DNA from: Ilumatobacter coccineus YM16-304
GTDB taxonomy: Bacteria > Actinomycetota > Acidimicrobiia > Acidimicrobiales > Ilumatobacteraceae
Reading direction: 5' to 3'
DNA length: 64,000 nucleotides
Assembly: GCF_000348785.1 (NCBI RefSeq)
Contig: NC_020520.1
Span: forward strand, 4,092,001 to 4,156,000
Both the position numbers and the translations under genes were made by a program. The notes beneath the pieces were generated by a model. The model made no database searches. It worked only from the letters and a program-made list of their open reading frames with translations, and was not told the origin of the DNA. This document shows positions 18,381-27,185 of the stretch, in pieces (position 1 is the first letter of the stretch; every line of letters begins with the position of its first letter).

Positions 18381-20918
18381 GTGATCGACATCGATGCCGC
18401 GCTCAACGCCCTCTCGCTCGCCGACAAGTGTCGGCTCGTGGCAGGCGAGACCAACTGGCGCACCAAAGCGTTCCCCGAGGCCGGGATTCCACAGCTCAAG
18501 ATGAGCGATGGTCCCACCGGGATCCGCGGCGAAGGACACGGGTCGGCCGGAACCCCGGGCGTGGCGGTGCCCGCGGGCATCACCCTCGGAGCGTCGTGGG
18601 ACCCCGACCTGCTCGGCGAGATCGGCGACCTGCTCGGACGGGAGGCCGTCCGCAAACGCGCCCACGTGCTGCTCGGCCCGACCGTCAACCTGCACCGCAC
18701 TCCGATCGGCGGCCGCACCTTCGAGTGCTACTCGGAGGATCCCGAACTGTCGGGCGCACTCGCAGCGAGCTACGTCCGGGCCGTGCAGCGTCACGACGTC
18801 GCCGTGACCGTCAAGCACTTCGTGTGCAACGACACCGAGATCGATCGCATGACGGTCGACGTCGATGTCGATGAGCGGCCGCTCCGCGAGCTCTACCTGC
18901 GCCCGTTCGAACGAGCGGTGAAGGAAGGCGGCGCGTGGGGCATCATGACCGCGTACAACCGCGTCGCCGGTGAGTTCGCCGCACAGAACCGACGGCTGCT
19001 GACCGACATCCTGCGAGGCGAGTGGGGCTTCGACGGGTTCGCCGTGTCGGACTGGTTCGGCGTGCACGAACCCGTCGGAGCCGCCAACGCCGGACTGACC
19101 CTCGAGATGCCCGCCCCGGTGCGGGTGTACGGCGATCGGCTGCTCGCCGCGATCGAGGCCGGATCGGTCACCGAGGAGACGGTCGATGGCCTCGTCCGCG
19201 ACCTGCTCGGTGTGATGAACCGCACGAAGGCCGACGAGCGGAACTGTGACGAGCCCGAACTGTCGATCGACGACCCGGCCGAGCGAGCACTCACGCGCCG
19301 AGCGGCGATCGGCGGCACCGTGCTGCTGCGCAACGAGCCGATCGATTCGAGCGGCCACCCGGTCCTGCCGGTCGCGCTCGACGGACTCGCGTCGATGGCG
19401 GTCATCGGCCCCAACGCGGTGATCGACCGGTCGATGGGTGGGGGCTCGGCGAGCCTCACGCCGTTCGACCACCGGACGCTCCTCGACGCGTTGAGCGACC
19501 GAGTCGGGCCCGACACCGACGTCCGCTACGAGCCGGGGGTGCGCATCGACCGACTCACTCCGATCGTGCGCAGCGCCCGGCTCCGCACTCCCGACGGCGC
19601 CGACGGGCTCCGCCTCGAATACGTCAACGGCACCGACTGGGACGCACCGGCCACCATCGACACCGTCACCTCCAGCTCGATGATCCGCTTCTTCGGGACC
19701 ACGCCCGACGAGATCGACGCCACGGCGTTCGGCGCCCGCGTCAGCGGATCGTTCGTTCCCGAGATCGACGGCCCCCACGAGATCGGCGTGGTCTCGACCG
19801 GTCCGGTCACGATGACCGCCCGCACCGGCGACGGTGACCCGATCGTGGTCGTCGACGACCCCGACATGCTCCTGCCACGCACTCGCGAGTTCTTCGGGTA
19901 CGGCAGCGAGGAGTCGGTCGCCACCGTCGAGTGCCGCGCCGGTGAGCCGGTGCACCTCGAGGTCAAGTGGCGGACCTCCGCCGAGAACGGCTTCGCAGCA
20001 CTGCGCATCGGCGTCCGCCCGCCCGAGCCCAGCGATCTCATCGACCGGGCGGTCGCCGCCGCAGCCGAGGCCGACGTCGCCGTCGTGGTGGTGGGCACCA
20101 ACGACGAGTGGGAGACCGAGGGGTTCGACCGCGAAGTCATGAGCCTGCCCGGACGACAAGACGAACTCGTCGAGCGGGTCGTCGCCGCCAACCCGAACAC
20201 GGTCGTGGTGGTCAACGCCGGCTCCCCGGTCTCGATGGACTGGGCGGCCGACGATCATCCTCGTCCGGCGGCTGCGATCGTCACGTCGTTCTTCGCCGGT
20301 CAGGAGCAAGCGGAGGCGATGGTCGACGTGCTCACCGGTGTCGCCGACCCGGCGGGTCGCTTGCCGATCACGTACCCCCAGCGCCTTGCCGACACGCCGG
20401 CCTTCGAACACCACGAGCCGGTGCGCTCGGCCGGCCGCCCACCGCAGCAGCGCTACGCCGAAGGGCTCTTCATCGGCCATCGTCACTACGAAGCGAACGA
20501 TGTCGCGCCGCGCTTCTGGCTCGGACACGGGCTGAGCTACGGCTCGGTCGAGTGGAGCACGCCGACCGCGTCACGCACGAGCGACACCGCGGCGTCGCTC
20601 GACGACTCCCCCATCGTCGTCTCGCTGTCGCTGACCAACACCTCAGACCGCGACGCCACCTCGGTGGTCCAGTGCTACGTCGCCCCGATCGCTCCGTCGG
20701 TCGAACGGCCCGTCCGTGAGCTGAAGGCGTGGGCCAAGGAGTCATTGCCGGCCCAGGCCCGTCGCGACGTCTCGATCGAGCTCGGCAGCTCCGCATTCCG
20801 CCACTGGGACGAGGAATCGGGCGCATGGAAGGTCGAGCCCGGCGAGTACGACATCGTCGTGGCGACCAGCGCCGATCCTGACGACGAGCACGAACGCCTG
20901 CGCATCACGATCACCTGA
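18381..20918 (+). CDS. Glycoside hydrolase family 3 beta-glucosidase with PA14 insertion
   Basis: About 845 residues. The (beta/alpha)8 domain carries KMSDGPTGIRG, the FECYSEDPELSG motif, KHFVCND and the nucleophile Asp in VSDWFG (about 221). A PA14-type carbohydrate-binding insertion lies about 400-535, splitting the second alpha/beta domain (VVVVGTNDEWETEGFDR), and a fibronectin-III-like domain ends the protein (RPVRELKAWAKE). No signal peptide, so it is a cytosolic beta-glucosidase, as in BglX-like members with PA14. The GTG at 18381 was chosen over an ATG at 18336. It precedes a GH13 enzyme on the same strand, suggesting use of imported oligosaccharides. Confidence 0.92.
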   Translation: MIDIDAALNALSLADKCRLVAGETNWRTKAFPEAGIPQLKMSDGPTGIRGEGHGSAGTPGVAVPAGITLGASWDPDLLGEIGDLLGREAVRKRAHVLLGPTVNLHRTPIGGRTFECYSEDPELSGALAASYVRAVQRHDVAVTVKHFVCNDTEIDRMTVDVDVDERPLRELYLRPFERAVKEGGAWGIMTAYNRVAGEFAAQNRRLLTDILRGEWGFDGFAVSDWFGVHEPVGAANAGLTLEMPAPVRVYGDRLLAAIEAGSVTEETVDGLVRDLLGVMNRTKADERNCDEPELSIDDPAERALTRRAAIGGTVLLRNEPIDSSGHPVLPVALDGLASMAVIGPNAVIDRSMGGGSASLTPFDHRTLLDALSDRVGPDTDVRYEPGVRIDRLTPIVRSARLRTPDGADGLRLEYVNGTDWDAPATIDTVTSSSMIRFFGTTPDEIDATAFGARVSGSFVPEIDGPHEIGVVSTGPVTMTARTGDGDPIVVVDDPDMLLPRTREFFGYGSEESVATVECRAGEPVHLEVKWRTSAENGFAALRIGVRPPEPSDLIDRAVAAAAEADVAVVVVGTNDEWETEGFDREVMSLPGRQDELVERVVAANPNTVVVVNAGSPVSMDWAADDHPRPAAAIVTSFFAGQEQAEAMVDVLTGVADPAGRLPITYPQRLADTPAFEHHEPVRSAGRPPQQRYAEGLFIGHRHYEANDVAPRFWLGHGLSYGSVEWSTPTASRTSDTAASLDDSPIVVSLSLTNTSDRDATSVVQCYVAPIAPSVERPVRELKAWAKESLPAQARRDVSIELGSSAFRHWDEESGAWKVEPGEYDIVVATSADPDDEHERLRITIT

Positions 20919-20951
20919 GGCCACCTGGGCACACCTGAGCGCACCTGAAGC
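20912..20951. repeat. Four 10-bp tandem repeats at the end of the GH3 gene
   Basis: CACCTGAGGC, CACCTGGGCA, CACCTGAGCG and CACCTGAAGC follow one another without gaps, sharing CACCTG. The first overlaps the GH3 stop codon. The one-helical-turn period would place a protein contact on the same face each time. The role is unknown. Confidence 0.7.
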
Positions 20952-20980
20952 GAGCCCATCGGGCGGGTGGCGACTCGCGA

Positions 20981-20994
20981 TGAAAGCGTTTACA
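20981..20994. promoter_or_regulatory. LacI-family (cre-like) operator upstream of the GH13 gene
   Basis: TGAAAGCGTTTACA fits the general LacI/GalR-family pattern TGnAAnCGnTnnCA, which includes catabolite and maltose-type operators. It ends 8 bp before the ATG at 21003, where a bound repressor would block transcription or a leaderless start. The match to the pattern is seen; the regulator is not in this window. Confidence 0.6.
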
Positions 20995-21002
20995 TTGTCC
21001 GG

Positions 21003-22721
21003 ATGACGCAGCACTCCGAGCACTGGTGGTCCGAGGCCGTGGTGTACCAGGTCTACGTACGTTCGTTTGCCGACGGCAACGGTGACGGCGTCGGCGACCT
21101 CGACGGCATCCGCCGACGACTCGACCACATCGCCTCCCTCGGCGTCGACGCCATCTGGCTCAACCCGTGCTACCCGTCGCCGCAACGAGACCACGGCTAC
21201 GACGTCGCCGACTACTACTCGATCCACGAGGAGTACGGGACGCTCGACACGTTCGACGCGCTGCTCGCCGACGCCCGCGACCACGGCATCAAGATCCTCA
21301 TGGATCTGGTGCCCAACCACTGTTCGAACGAACACGAGTGGTTCCAGGCCGCGCTCGCCGCTGCGCCCGGGAGCCCCGAACGCGCTCGGTTCTACTTCCG
21401 CGACGGCAAACCGCTCGGCGACGACCCCCACGGTGCGCCGCCCAACAACTGGATGGCGGCGTTCGGCGGTCCTGCGTGGTACCGAGTCGGCGACACCGCG
21501 CAGTGGTATCTCGGAACCTTCACTCCCCACCAGCCCGACTTCGACCACACCAACACCGACGTGCAGGAGATGTTCGCCGACGTCCTCGAGTTCTGGTTCG
21601 ACCGCGGCGTCGAGGGGTTCCGTGTCGATGCGATCACCCCTGTCGGCAAGCACCCCGACCTCCCCGATCAGCCACCCGTCCCCGAAGGCACGGCGCTCCT
21701 TCAGGTCACCTGGGAGAACGAGTACTCGGTGTTCCGCGAGGAAGGCCATGCGGTGTGGCGCCAGTTCCGCAACACCATCGACGAGTACGAGCAGCGCCAC
21801 CCGGGCCGCGACCTCATGATGGTCGCCGAGGCCTACATGACCGATCGCCCCGGCCTCATGGGTCGATTCGTCAATACCGAGCAGTTCCACGCCGCCTTCG
21901 CGTTCGACCTGTTGTTGGCCCCGTGGGTCAAGGCTCCGATCGAGCACGCCATCACCGAGACCCTCCGGCTCCTCGAGCTCGGTTCCCCGCCGACGTGGAC
22001 GCTCAACAACCACGATGTCCAGCGCATCGTCACCCGCCTCGGCCGAGCGACGGCCGCCGACGAGAGCAGCGCGTCGAACAACGCGCTCGAGACCGAGAAC
22101 AGCACGGTCGACGTCACGACCGGCACGCGGCGAGCCAGGGCCATGATCAGCCTGGTGATGGCGATGCCCGGCTCGTTGTACCTGTACATGGGCGAAGAAC
22201 TCGGTCTTCCCGAGGTGCTCGACATCCCCGACGATCGCCGCGAAGATCCGGTGTTCTTCCAGACGAACGGCGAACGGCTCGGCCGCGACGGTTGCCGGGT
22301 GCCGCTCCCGTGGACCACCGACGAAGCGACGTCGTTCGGCTTCTCGGCCGTCGCCGATGGCCAGGCCGAGGCCCCCGAACCCTGGTTGCCGCAGCCGTCG
22401 TGGTGGGGACAGTTCGCCGTCACCGAACTCGACTCCGACGACGACTCGACGCTCGCGCTCTACCGCGAACTGCTCGCCGCCCGCCGAGAGCACGCGCTGC
22501 CGCAGGGAACTGCCGCACATCTCGTCGACCTCGGTCCGGGTCTCGTCGCCGTGCGCCGCGGCGACCTCGTCGTCGTCACCAACGTCACCGATGCCCCGAT
22601 CGCGCTCGACATGACCGACGACCATCTCGAGATCGCGACCCCGATGTTCGCGTCGGCGCCCGCCGAGATGCACACGCCAGGGGTCATCCCGCCCGACAGC
22701 ACCATCTGGTTCGTCAGCTGA
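21003..22721 (+). CDS. GH13 alpha-glucosidase (oligo-1,6-glucosidase / maltase type)
   Basis: A 572-residue cytosolic alpha-amylase-superfamily enzyme. It opens WWSEAVVYQVYVRSFADGNGDGVGDL, the calcium-independent alpha-glucosidase/trehalose-synthase pattern, with MDLVPNHCS (region I), EGFRVDAI with nucleophile Asp (about 206), acid Glu in VAEAYM (about 273) and NNHDVQR with the third Asp (about 334). GFRVDAI and an alpha-glucosidase-like C-terminal beta domain favour hydrolysis of maltose or isomaltose over trehalose synthase. The ATG at 21003 was chosen since the longer form would run back through the operator. Regulation by a LacI-type repressor is likely. Confidence 0.92.
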   Translation: MTQHSEHWWSEAVVYQVYVRSFADGNGDGVGDLDGIRRRLDHIASLGVDAIWLNPCYPSPQRDHGYDVADYYSIHEEYGTLDTFDALLADARDHGIKILMDLVPNHCSNEHEWFQAALAAAPGSPERARFYFRDGKPLGDDPHGAPPNNWMAAFGGPAWYRVGDTAQWYLGTFTPHQPDFDHTNTDVQEMFADVLEFWFDRGVEGFRVDAITPVGKHPDLPDQPPVPEGTALLQVTWENEYSVFREEGHAVWRQFRNTIDEYEQRHPGRDLMMVAEAYMTDRPGLMGRFVNTEQFHAAFAFDLLLAPWVKAPIEHAITETLRLLELGSPPTWTLNNHDVQRIVTRLGRATAADESSASNNALETENSTVDVTTGTRRARAMISLVMAMPGSLYLYMGEELGLPEVLDIPDDRREDPVFFQTNGERLGRDGCRVPLPWTTDEATSFGFSAVADGQAEAPEPWLPQPSWWGQFAVTELDSDDDSTLALYRELLAARREHALPQGTAAHLVDLGPGLVAVRRGDLVVVTNVTDAPIALDMTDDHLEIATPMFASAPAEMHTPGVIPPDSTIWFVS

Positions 22722-22803
22722 CGTTGACGTTCCCACCTGTCGGGCTGACGTTCCGGGTTCGCGGCTGACGTTCTGATACGTCGGCTGACGCGGGTGCCGG
22801 CTC
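22717..22803. repeat. GCTGACGTT direct repeats, about 20-bp period
   Basis: GCTGACGTT or GCTGACGCG begins at 22717, 22744, 22764 and 22784; the last three are exactly 20 bp apart. They follow the GH13 stop and precede the cyclic-nucleotide-binding gene. Two-turn spacing could mean cooperative protein binding, or simple sequence duplication. Confidence 0.6.
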
Positions 22804-22857
22804 GCGAGGCCGCTGTTCGCCGAGCGCTACGTTGGTGGCAACCCTCAGGAGCCTCAG

Positions 22858-23277
22858 ATGACCACCAACATTCTCGACACGCTCGCCGAGCTCGACCTCT
22901 TCGCCGACCTGTCGAAGAAGGAGATCAAGTCGGTACGCCAGCGGATGACACCGATGTCGGTCACGGCCGGAACCGAGCTGATCACCGAAGGTGAGATCGG
23001 GCGCGAGGCGTTCATCATCACCGACGGCGAGGCGACGATCTGGCGTCGCGGTCGTCTCGTCACCACGGTCGGCCCCGGCACCGTGCTCGGCGAGATGGCC
23101 GTCCTCACCGGCATCACGCGCACCGCAACGGTCCGCGCCGAGACCGACCTCGAACTCCAGATGCTCTCTCGCCGCGAGTTCTTCGGTCTGCTCGACGAGT
23201 CACCGACGATGACCCGCAAGCTCCTGGTGTCGACGATCAACCGACTCCAAGAACTCGAACCCGGCCTCCTCCAGTAA
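22858..23277 (+). CDS. Single-domain cyclic-nucleotide-binding protein
   Basis: A 139-residue protein that is essentially one cNMP-binding beta-roll (Crp/cNMP type): ELDLFADLSKKEI, GTELITEGEIGREAFIITDGEATIW, and the phosphate cassette-like GPGTVLGEMAVLTGITRTATVRAE. It has no helix-turn-helix and no kinase domain, so it is not a complete Crp regulator. It may sense cAMP or cGMP and act by protein contact. An AGGAG-type ribosome site is 7 bases upstream of the ATG. It converges on mftD, with two 36-bp repeats in between. Confidence 0.85.
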   Translation: MTTNILDTLAELDLFADLSKKEIKSVRQRMTPMSVTAGTELITEGEIGREAFIITDGEATIWRRGRLVTTVGPGTVLGEMAVLTGITRTATVRAETDLELQMLSRREFFGLLDESPTMTRKLLVSTINRLQELEPGLLQ

Positions 23278-23290
23278 CCAAACGCCCACG

Positions 23291-23362
23291 CGACCGCATC
23301 GAGCCTGGGCAAAAATCACCCTCACGCGTACACATTCAGCCTGGGCAGAAATCACCCTTTCG
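23291..23362. repeat. 36-bp tandem repeat, 2 copies (locus C)
   Basis: Copies at 23291 and 23327, same 36-bp unit as loci A and B, between the converging cyclic-nucleotide-binding gene and mftD. The second copy has ATTCAGCCTGGGC in place of ATCGAGCCTGGGC. Confidence 0.93.
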
Positions 23363-23380
23363 GGGCGCGGTGGGGCTCGG

Positions 23381-24568
23381 TCAGTCGGCGGGGGGCGGGC
23401 TGAAGTCGTCGGGGATGACGAGGTCGTCGGGCGAGAGCTCGGCGATCGACGACTTGCCCATGCCGAGCAGGTACGAGTCGATGCCCATCCGCAACACGTC
23501 GAGCACGTTCTCGACACCCGCCTGCCCGTTGGCTGCGAGGCCCCACAGGTAGGCACGTCCGATCAGCACGGCCTTCGCCCCGAGCGCGACCGCCTTCACC
23601 ACGTCGCTCCCGCGACGGATGCCACCGTCCATCAGCACTTCGACCTGATCGCCGACCGCGGCGACCACTTCGGGCAGCACGCGAATCGGAGCCGGGGCAC
23701 CGTCGAGGTTGTTGCCGCCGTGCGTCGACACGGAGATCGCGGTGGCACCGGCGTCGACCGCTCGGCGGGCTTCGTCGGCGCGGGCGATGCCCTTCACCAT
23801 GAACGGACCATCCCACTGCTCGCGCAGCCAGGCGATGTCGTCCCACGTCGGCGGCGGCGTGCCCATCCAGACGCCGTACGCCTCGAAGAAGCCGGGCACC
23901 GGAGCACTCGGATCGGTCGGGAAGTTCGGCACGCCGAGGGCCGGCAGTGCACCGGATCGGACCCAGTCGAGGAGCCAACGCGGACGCAGCGCGACTTCGG
24001 GACCGTGCCGAAGCATGGTCATCAGGTCGATGCTCGCCGGAATCGGCGGGCTGCCCCAGTCACGGCTGTGGACGAACGACCAGTCGAGCGTGAGGATCGC
24101 GCCGACGGCTCCGGCTTCCTTGGCACGCGCGAGGCGAGCGACCATCTCGTCGCGCCCTCCCGCCCAGTAGATCTGGAAGAACGTCTGCGGGTTGGCGTCG
24201 ATCACTTCGGCCATCGGCTTCGATGCGAACGAGCTCAGCCCCATCGCCACGCCCCGGGCGGCGGCCGCCCGAGCGACGGCGACTTCGCCGTCGGGATGCA
24301 CGGCTTGCACGCCGGTCGGCGAGATCAGGACGGGCATCGAGATCGGCTGGCCCATCACCTCGGTTGCCATGTCGCGGCTCGCCGACTGACCGGCGGTGAC
24401 CGGCCGGACACCGAGTTCGTCGAAGGCCGACATGTTGTCGTTCATGGTCAGTCCGCGCTCGGATCCGGCGATCAGCGCGCCGTACACCGACTTCGGCAGG
24501 CGCCGCTTGGCGCGCTTCTGCGCCACGGCGATCGACTCGAACCAGGGGTTGAACCAGGGATTCTCCAC
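23381..24568 (-). CDS. mftD: MftD, pre-mycofactocin synthase (FMN-dependent alpha-hydroxy-acid oxidase family)
   Basis: A 395-residue LldD-fold protein. Strings such as AQKRAKRRLPKSVY, VMGQPISMPV, ISPTGVQAV, GLSSFASKP and GRAYLWGLAANGQAGVENVLD closely follow the mycobacterial MftD sequence as I know it, more than generic lactate dehydrogenases. Known role: it oxidatively deaminates the AHDP intermediate to pre-mycofactocin using FMN. The active-site His in STHGGNN (about 284) and the phosphate-binding MDGGIRRGSDVVKA are present. It starts with GTG and is divergent from mftE. The genes for MftA, MftB and MftC are not nearby. Confidence 0.85.
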   Translation of the reverse strand: MENPWFNPWFESIAVAQKRAKRRLPKSVYGALIAGSERGLTMNDNMSAFDELGVRPVTAGQSASRDMATEVMGQPISMPVLISPTGVQAVHPDGEVAVARAAAARGVAMGLSSFASKPMAEVIDANPQTFFQIYWAGGRDEMVARLARAKEAGAVGAILTLDWSFVHSRDWGSPPIPASIDLMTMLRHGPEVALRPRWLLDWVRSGALPALGVPNFPTDPSAPVPGFFEAYGVWMGTPPPTWDDIAWLREQWDGPFMVKGIARADEARRAVDAGATAISVSTHGGNNLDGAPAPIRVLPEVVAAVGDQVEVLMDGGIRRGSDVVKAVALGAKAVLIGRAYLWGLAANGQAGVENVLDVLRMGIDSYLLGMGKSSIAELSPDDLVIPDDFSPPPAD

Positions 24569-24694
24569 GACCGCAGTCTACGGACGGGCCGTCGCTCGTC
24601 CGAATGCCCGACGCGGTCCACGCCGAGGCCGTGACGTCGGCGGCAACGCGGTGCACACGACCCGAATGCCGGTCTGGCTGCAAGACTGGCACCG

Positions 24695-25432
24695 ATGCGA
24701 TTGGGCGAGGCCACCTCGGGCGAGGTTCGACAAGCGGCGACGGTGATGGCCGGAGACGACGGCACGCTGTCGCCCATCGTGCTCATCCCGGTCGGGTCGA
24801 CCGAGCAACACGGTCCACACCTCCCGCTCAACACCGACACGCTGATCGCCGAGGAGATCGCGGGTCGAGCGATTCATCGCACCGACGGGCTGATGCTCGG
24901 CCCGACCATCTCGGTGAGCGCGTCCGGAGAACATGCGGGCTTCGCGGGCACGCTGTCGATCGGCACCGAGGTCATGTCACAGGTGGCGATCGAGCTCGGT
25001 CGGAGCGCAGATTGGGCAGCCGGCATCGTCTTCGTCAACGGTCACGGCGGCAATCACGCGGCGTTGAAACAGGCGGTCGCGACGCTCACGTACGAGCGTC
25101 GGCCGGTGTTGTCGTGGTCGCCGCGTTGGCCGAAGCGCACCGACGGCGGCCCACCCGACCTGCACGCCGGACGCATCGAGACCTCACTGATGCTGGCGAT
25201 CGACCCGGGACTCGTTCGCCTCGAACGGGCGACGGCGGGGCCGGACACACCACTCGACCAACTCCTCCCGGCGCTCCGTGCGCACGGCGTGATGAACGTC
25301 AGCACCTCCGGCGTGCTCGGCGACCCCGAAGGGGCATCGGGCAACGAAGGCGAACGGTTCATCAACGACTTCGTCGCCGACCTCGTCCACGAGATCGAAG
25401 CCTGGCGACCGATCGACCCGACACCGATCTGA
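24695..25432 (+). CDS. mftE: MftE, mycofactocin precursor peptide peptidase (creatininase family)
   Basis: A 245-residue creatininase-family metallopeptidase. The metal-binding pattern PVGSTEQHGPHLPLNTDT near the N-terminus, then SGEHAGFAGTLSIG, FVNGHGGN and AGRIETSLML matches MftE rather than plain creatininases, with GVLGDPEGASGNEGERF near the C-terminus. Known role: it releases the C-terminal Val-Tyr dipeptide after MftC acts, yielding AHDP. It is divergent from mftD; the short 126-bp intergenic region should carry both promoters. Its neighbours do not include the substrate peptide gene. Confidence 0.83.
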   Translation: MRLGEATSGEVRQAATVMAGDDGTLSPIVLIPVGSTEQHGPHLPLNTDTLIAEEIAGRAIHRTDGLMLGPTISVSASGEHAGFAGTLSIGTEVMSQVAIELGRSADWAAGIVFVNGHGGNHAALKQAVATLTYERRPVLSWSPRWPKRTDGGPPDLHAGRIETSLMLAIDPGLVRLERATAGPDTPLDQLLPALRAHGVMNVSTSGVLGDPEGASGNEGERFINDFVADLVHEIEAWRPIDPTPI

Positions 25433-25440
25433 CTCGAACG

Positions 25441-25466
25441 CTCGACGGTCGACGGTCGACGTCGAG
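25441..25466. terminator. Weak hairpin between converging mftE and DUF4395 genes
   Basis: CTCGACG (25441-25447) and CGTCGAG (25460-25466) are complementary arms around a loop that itself contains GTCGAC repeats. It lies in the 45-bp gap of two converging genes, a fitting place for a bidirectional terminator, but such GTCGAC-rich text is common in this genome. Confidence 0.3.
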
Positions 25467-25477
25467 CGCCGCGACGA

Positions 25478-26005
25478 TCAGTCGACCGTGACGGGTTCGC
25501 GAGCGCGACTCACCGCGGCGGCAAGGCGCTCGCTGATGTCGTCGCAGTCGTCGCATCCCCAGATCGCCGAGTAGACGATGCAACCCATGCAGATGGCGGC
25601 GAACGCTTCGAGCGATGCTGCGACGACGAGCCCGGCGAGCAGCACGTAGGTGACGACCGGAGCCCCGGCGAACCAGGCGATCGCGGCCGCTGCGGAGAAG
25701 CCGAGCCCGATGAGCTGGGCGAACCGCTTCGGCGGGCCGGGCACTCGCCTCGACGTGACGCCGAAACGCCGTTCGACGAGCGGTGTGACGACGCGAACCG
25801 AGAGTTGACCGAGCGGCGACATCGTCGGCCCGGTGAGCACGCGAGCAGCGAATCCGTAGGCCAGCGGCACCAACAACCATCCCTCCCGGAGCACCAGGAA
25901 GAGCACTGCTTGAGCGACCACGCCCGCGGCCACGAGCCGGGCCGAGGTCTCGTTCACCGGATCGGGAAAGCTGAAGAAGTTCCGCACGTGGTGCACAACC
26001 TCCAC
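25478..26005 (-). CDS. DUF4395 membrane protein
   Basis: A 175-residue integral membrane protein of the DUF4395 family. Hallmarks are FPDPVNETSARLVAAGVVAQA near the N-terminus, VPLAYGFAARVLTGPTMSPLGQL in the middle, four hydrophobic helices, and the Cys-containing ICMGCIVYSAIW motif. The family often sits with thioredoxin-like or rhodanese genes and may act in thiol redox, but no such partner is beside it here. An extra CDDCDD follows. Confidence 0.8.
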   Translation of the reverse strand: MEVVHHVRNFFSFPDPVNETSARLVAAGVVAQAVLFLVLREGWLLVPLAYGFAARVLTGPTMSPLGQLSVRVVTPLVERRFGVTSRRVPGPPKRFAQLIGLGFSAAAAIAWFAGAPVVTYVLLAGLVVAASLEAFAAICMGCIVYSAIWGCDDCDDISERLAAAVSRAREPVTVD

Positions 26006-26080
26006 GCTACGAGCGCAATTCCCGATCCAGTTGGTCGGGTTTGAGGTTTCGCCCGCGGTGTCGGCGGAATGCGACCGGTT

Positions 26081-27184
26081 TCAGCCGCCGAGATGGCGGT
26101 ACACGCGCTCGGCTGGCCCGCGACCGAAGCGACGGTGCCACTCCGCTGCCGCCGCGATGGCGACGACCCAGAACGCCACCGAGAACGTCAGGGCGGTACC
26201 GAGGCCGGCCGGTTCGATCCAGTCGAGCCAGTCGACGAGCAGGTTGAACACGAGGATGTGGGCGATGTAGATCGTCAACGTCATCTGGCCGGCTCGCCGC
26301 AGCGGACCGAGCGCTCCGCCGAGGCGCGCGACAAGCCACGAGATCGCACCGAACGCGACGAGTGCCGTGCCGAGCGCGCTCGCGGCGTAGACGATGCCGC
26401 GGTCGAACGGGTCGGTCGACAACACCACCGACTGGAACGGCGTCGACGCTCTCGTCTCGATCAGCCAGGCGCCGGCGAACAACACGAGTCCCACGCCGAT
26501 CGTCAACAGGTCGAGTTGCTCGACGCCGAGAAGTCGTCCGAGCACGATGCCCGCGCAGAAGAACACGAGCCACGGAAGCAGTGGATGGGTTCCGTTGATC
26601 GCGAGATCGAACGCGAAGCGGCGGATCGAATCGTCGCCCGGATCGGTCAGCCAACTCACCGACTCGCCATCGATGCGTCGTTGCAGCGCCCAGGTGTTGA
26701 TGCCCCAACCGGCCAGCGCGGCGGCGACCCCGACGGCCACCACCCATCGCGTCGCGAGCGTGAACAGGAGCGCGGCGATGACGAACATGGCGCCGTAGTA
26801 GAGGATGATCGTGCCCGACCAGATCACGTCGAGCAGTTGACCGAGGAGGTAGAGCACCAGCCCTCGCCGGACGAGTCGCCATCGCATGTCACGGATGACG
26901 TCGGCGCTGCCGTCGGCGACAGCTCGACGGGTCAGGAGGGTCACGCCCACGCCGGCCATGAGCACGAACGTTGCGGCGAATCGGGTCGCCATCGGGCCGG
27001 TCCACGGGTTGAACAGGTCGACTGCCCATCCCGTGCCGGGATCGCCGCCGCGGATCATCAGGTAGCCGTGATAGTTCATCACGACCACACCGATCAGCGC
27101 GCACGCGCGGACGACGTCGGGTCCGGGAAGCCGTTCGATGCTCTCCGATGGAGGCGATGCCCGGTCGACCGTCGATGCGGTCAT
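26081..27184 (-). CDS. DUF418/DUF1624-like multi-pass membrane protein (acyltransferase-type)
   Basis: A 367-residue protein with about ten hydrophobic helices. It opens RLPGPDVVRACALIGVVVMNYHGY, the D-x-x-R-a-x-A-l-x-G-I/V-x-x-M-N start shared by DUF418, DUF1624 (heparan-alpha-glucosaminide acetyltransferase-like) and YeiB-type families, and ends in an Arg-rich tail FGRGPAERVYRHLGG like DUF418 proteins. Acyl transfer to surface sugars is possible but unproven. It starts 1 bp after the stop of the alanine-racemase-like gene on the same strand, so the two form an operon, perhaps in cell envelope chemistry. Confidence 0.75.
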   Translation of the reverse strand: MTASTVDRASPPSESIERLPGPDVVRACALIGVVVMNYHGYLMIRGGDPGTGWAVDLFNPWTGPMATRFAATFVLMAGVGVTLLTRRAVADGSADVIRDMRWRLVRRGLVLYLLGQLLDVIWSGTIILYYGAMFVIAALLFTLATRWVVAVGVAAALAGWGINTWALQRRIDGESVSWLTDPGDDSIRRFAFDLAINGTHPLLPWLVFFCAGIVLGRLLGVEQLDLLTIGVGLVLFAGAWLIETRASTPFQSVVLSTDPFDRGIVYAASALGTALVAFGAISWLVARLGGALGPLRRAGQMTLTIYIAHILVFNLLVDWLDWIEPAGLGTALTFSVAFWVVAIAAAAEWHRRFGRGPAERVYRHLGG

Positions 27185-27185
27185 G

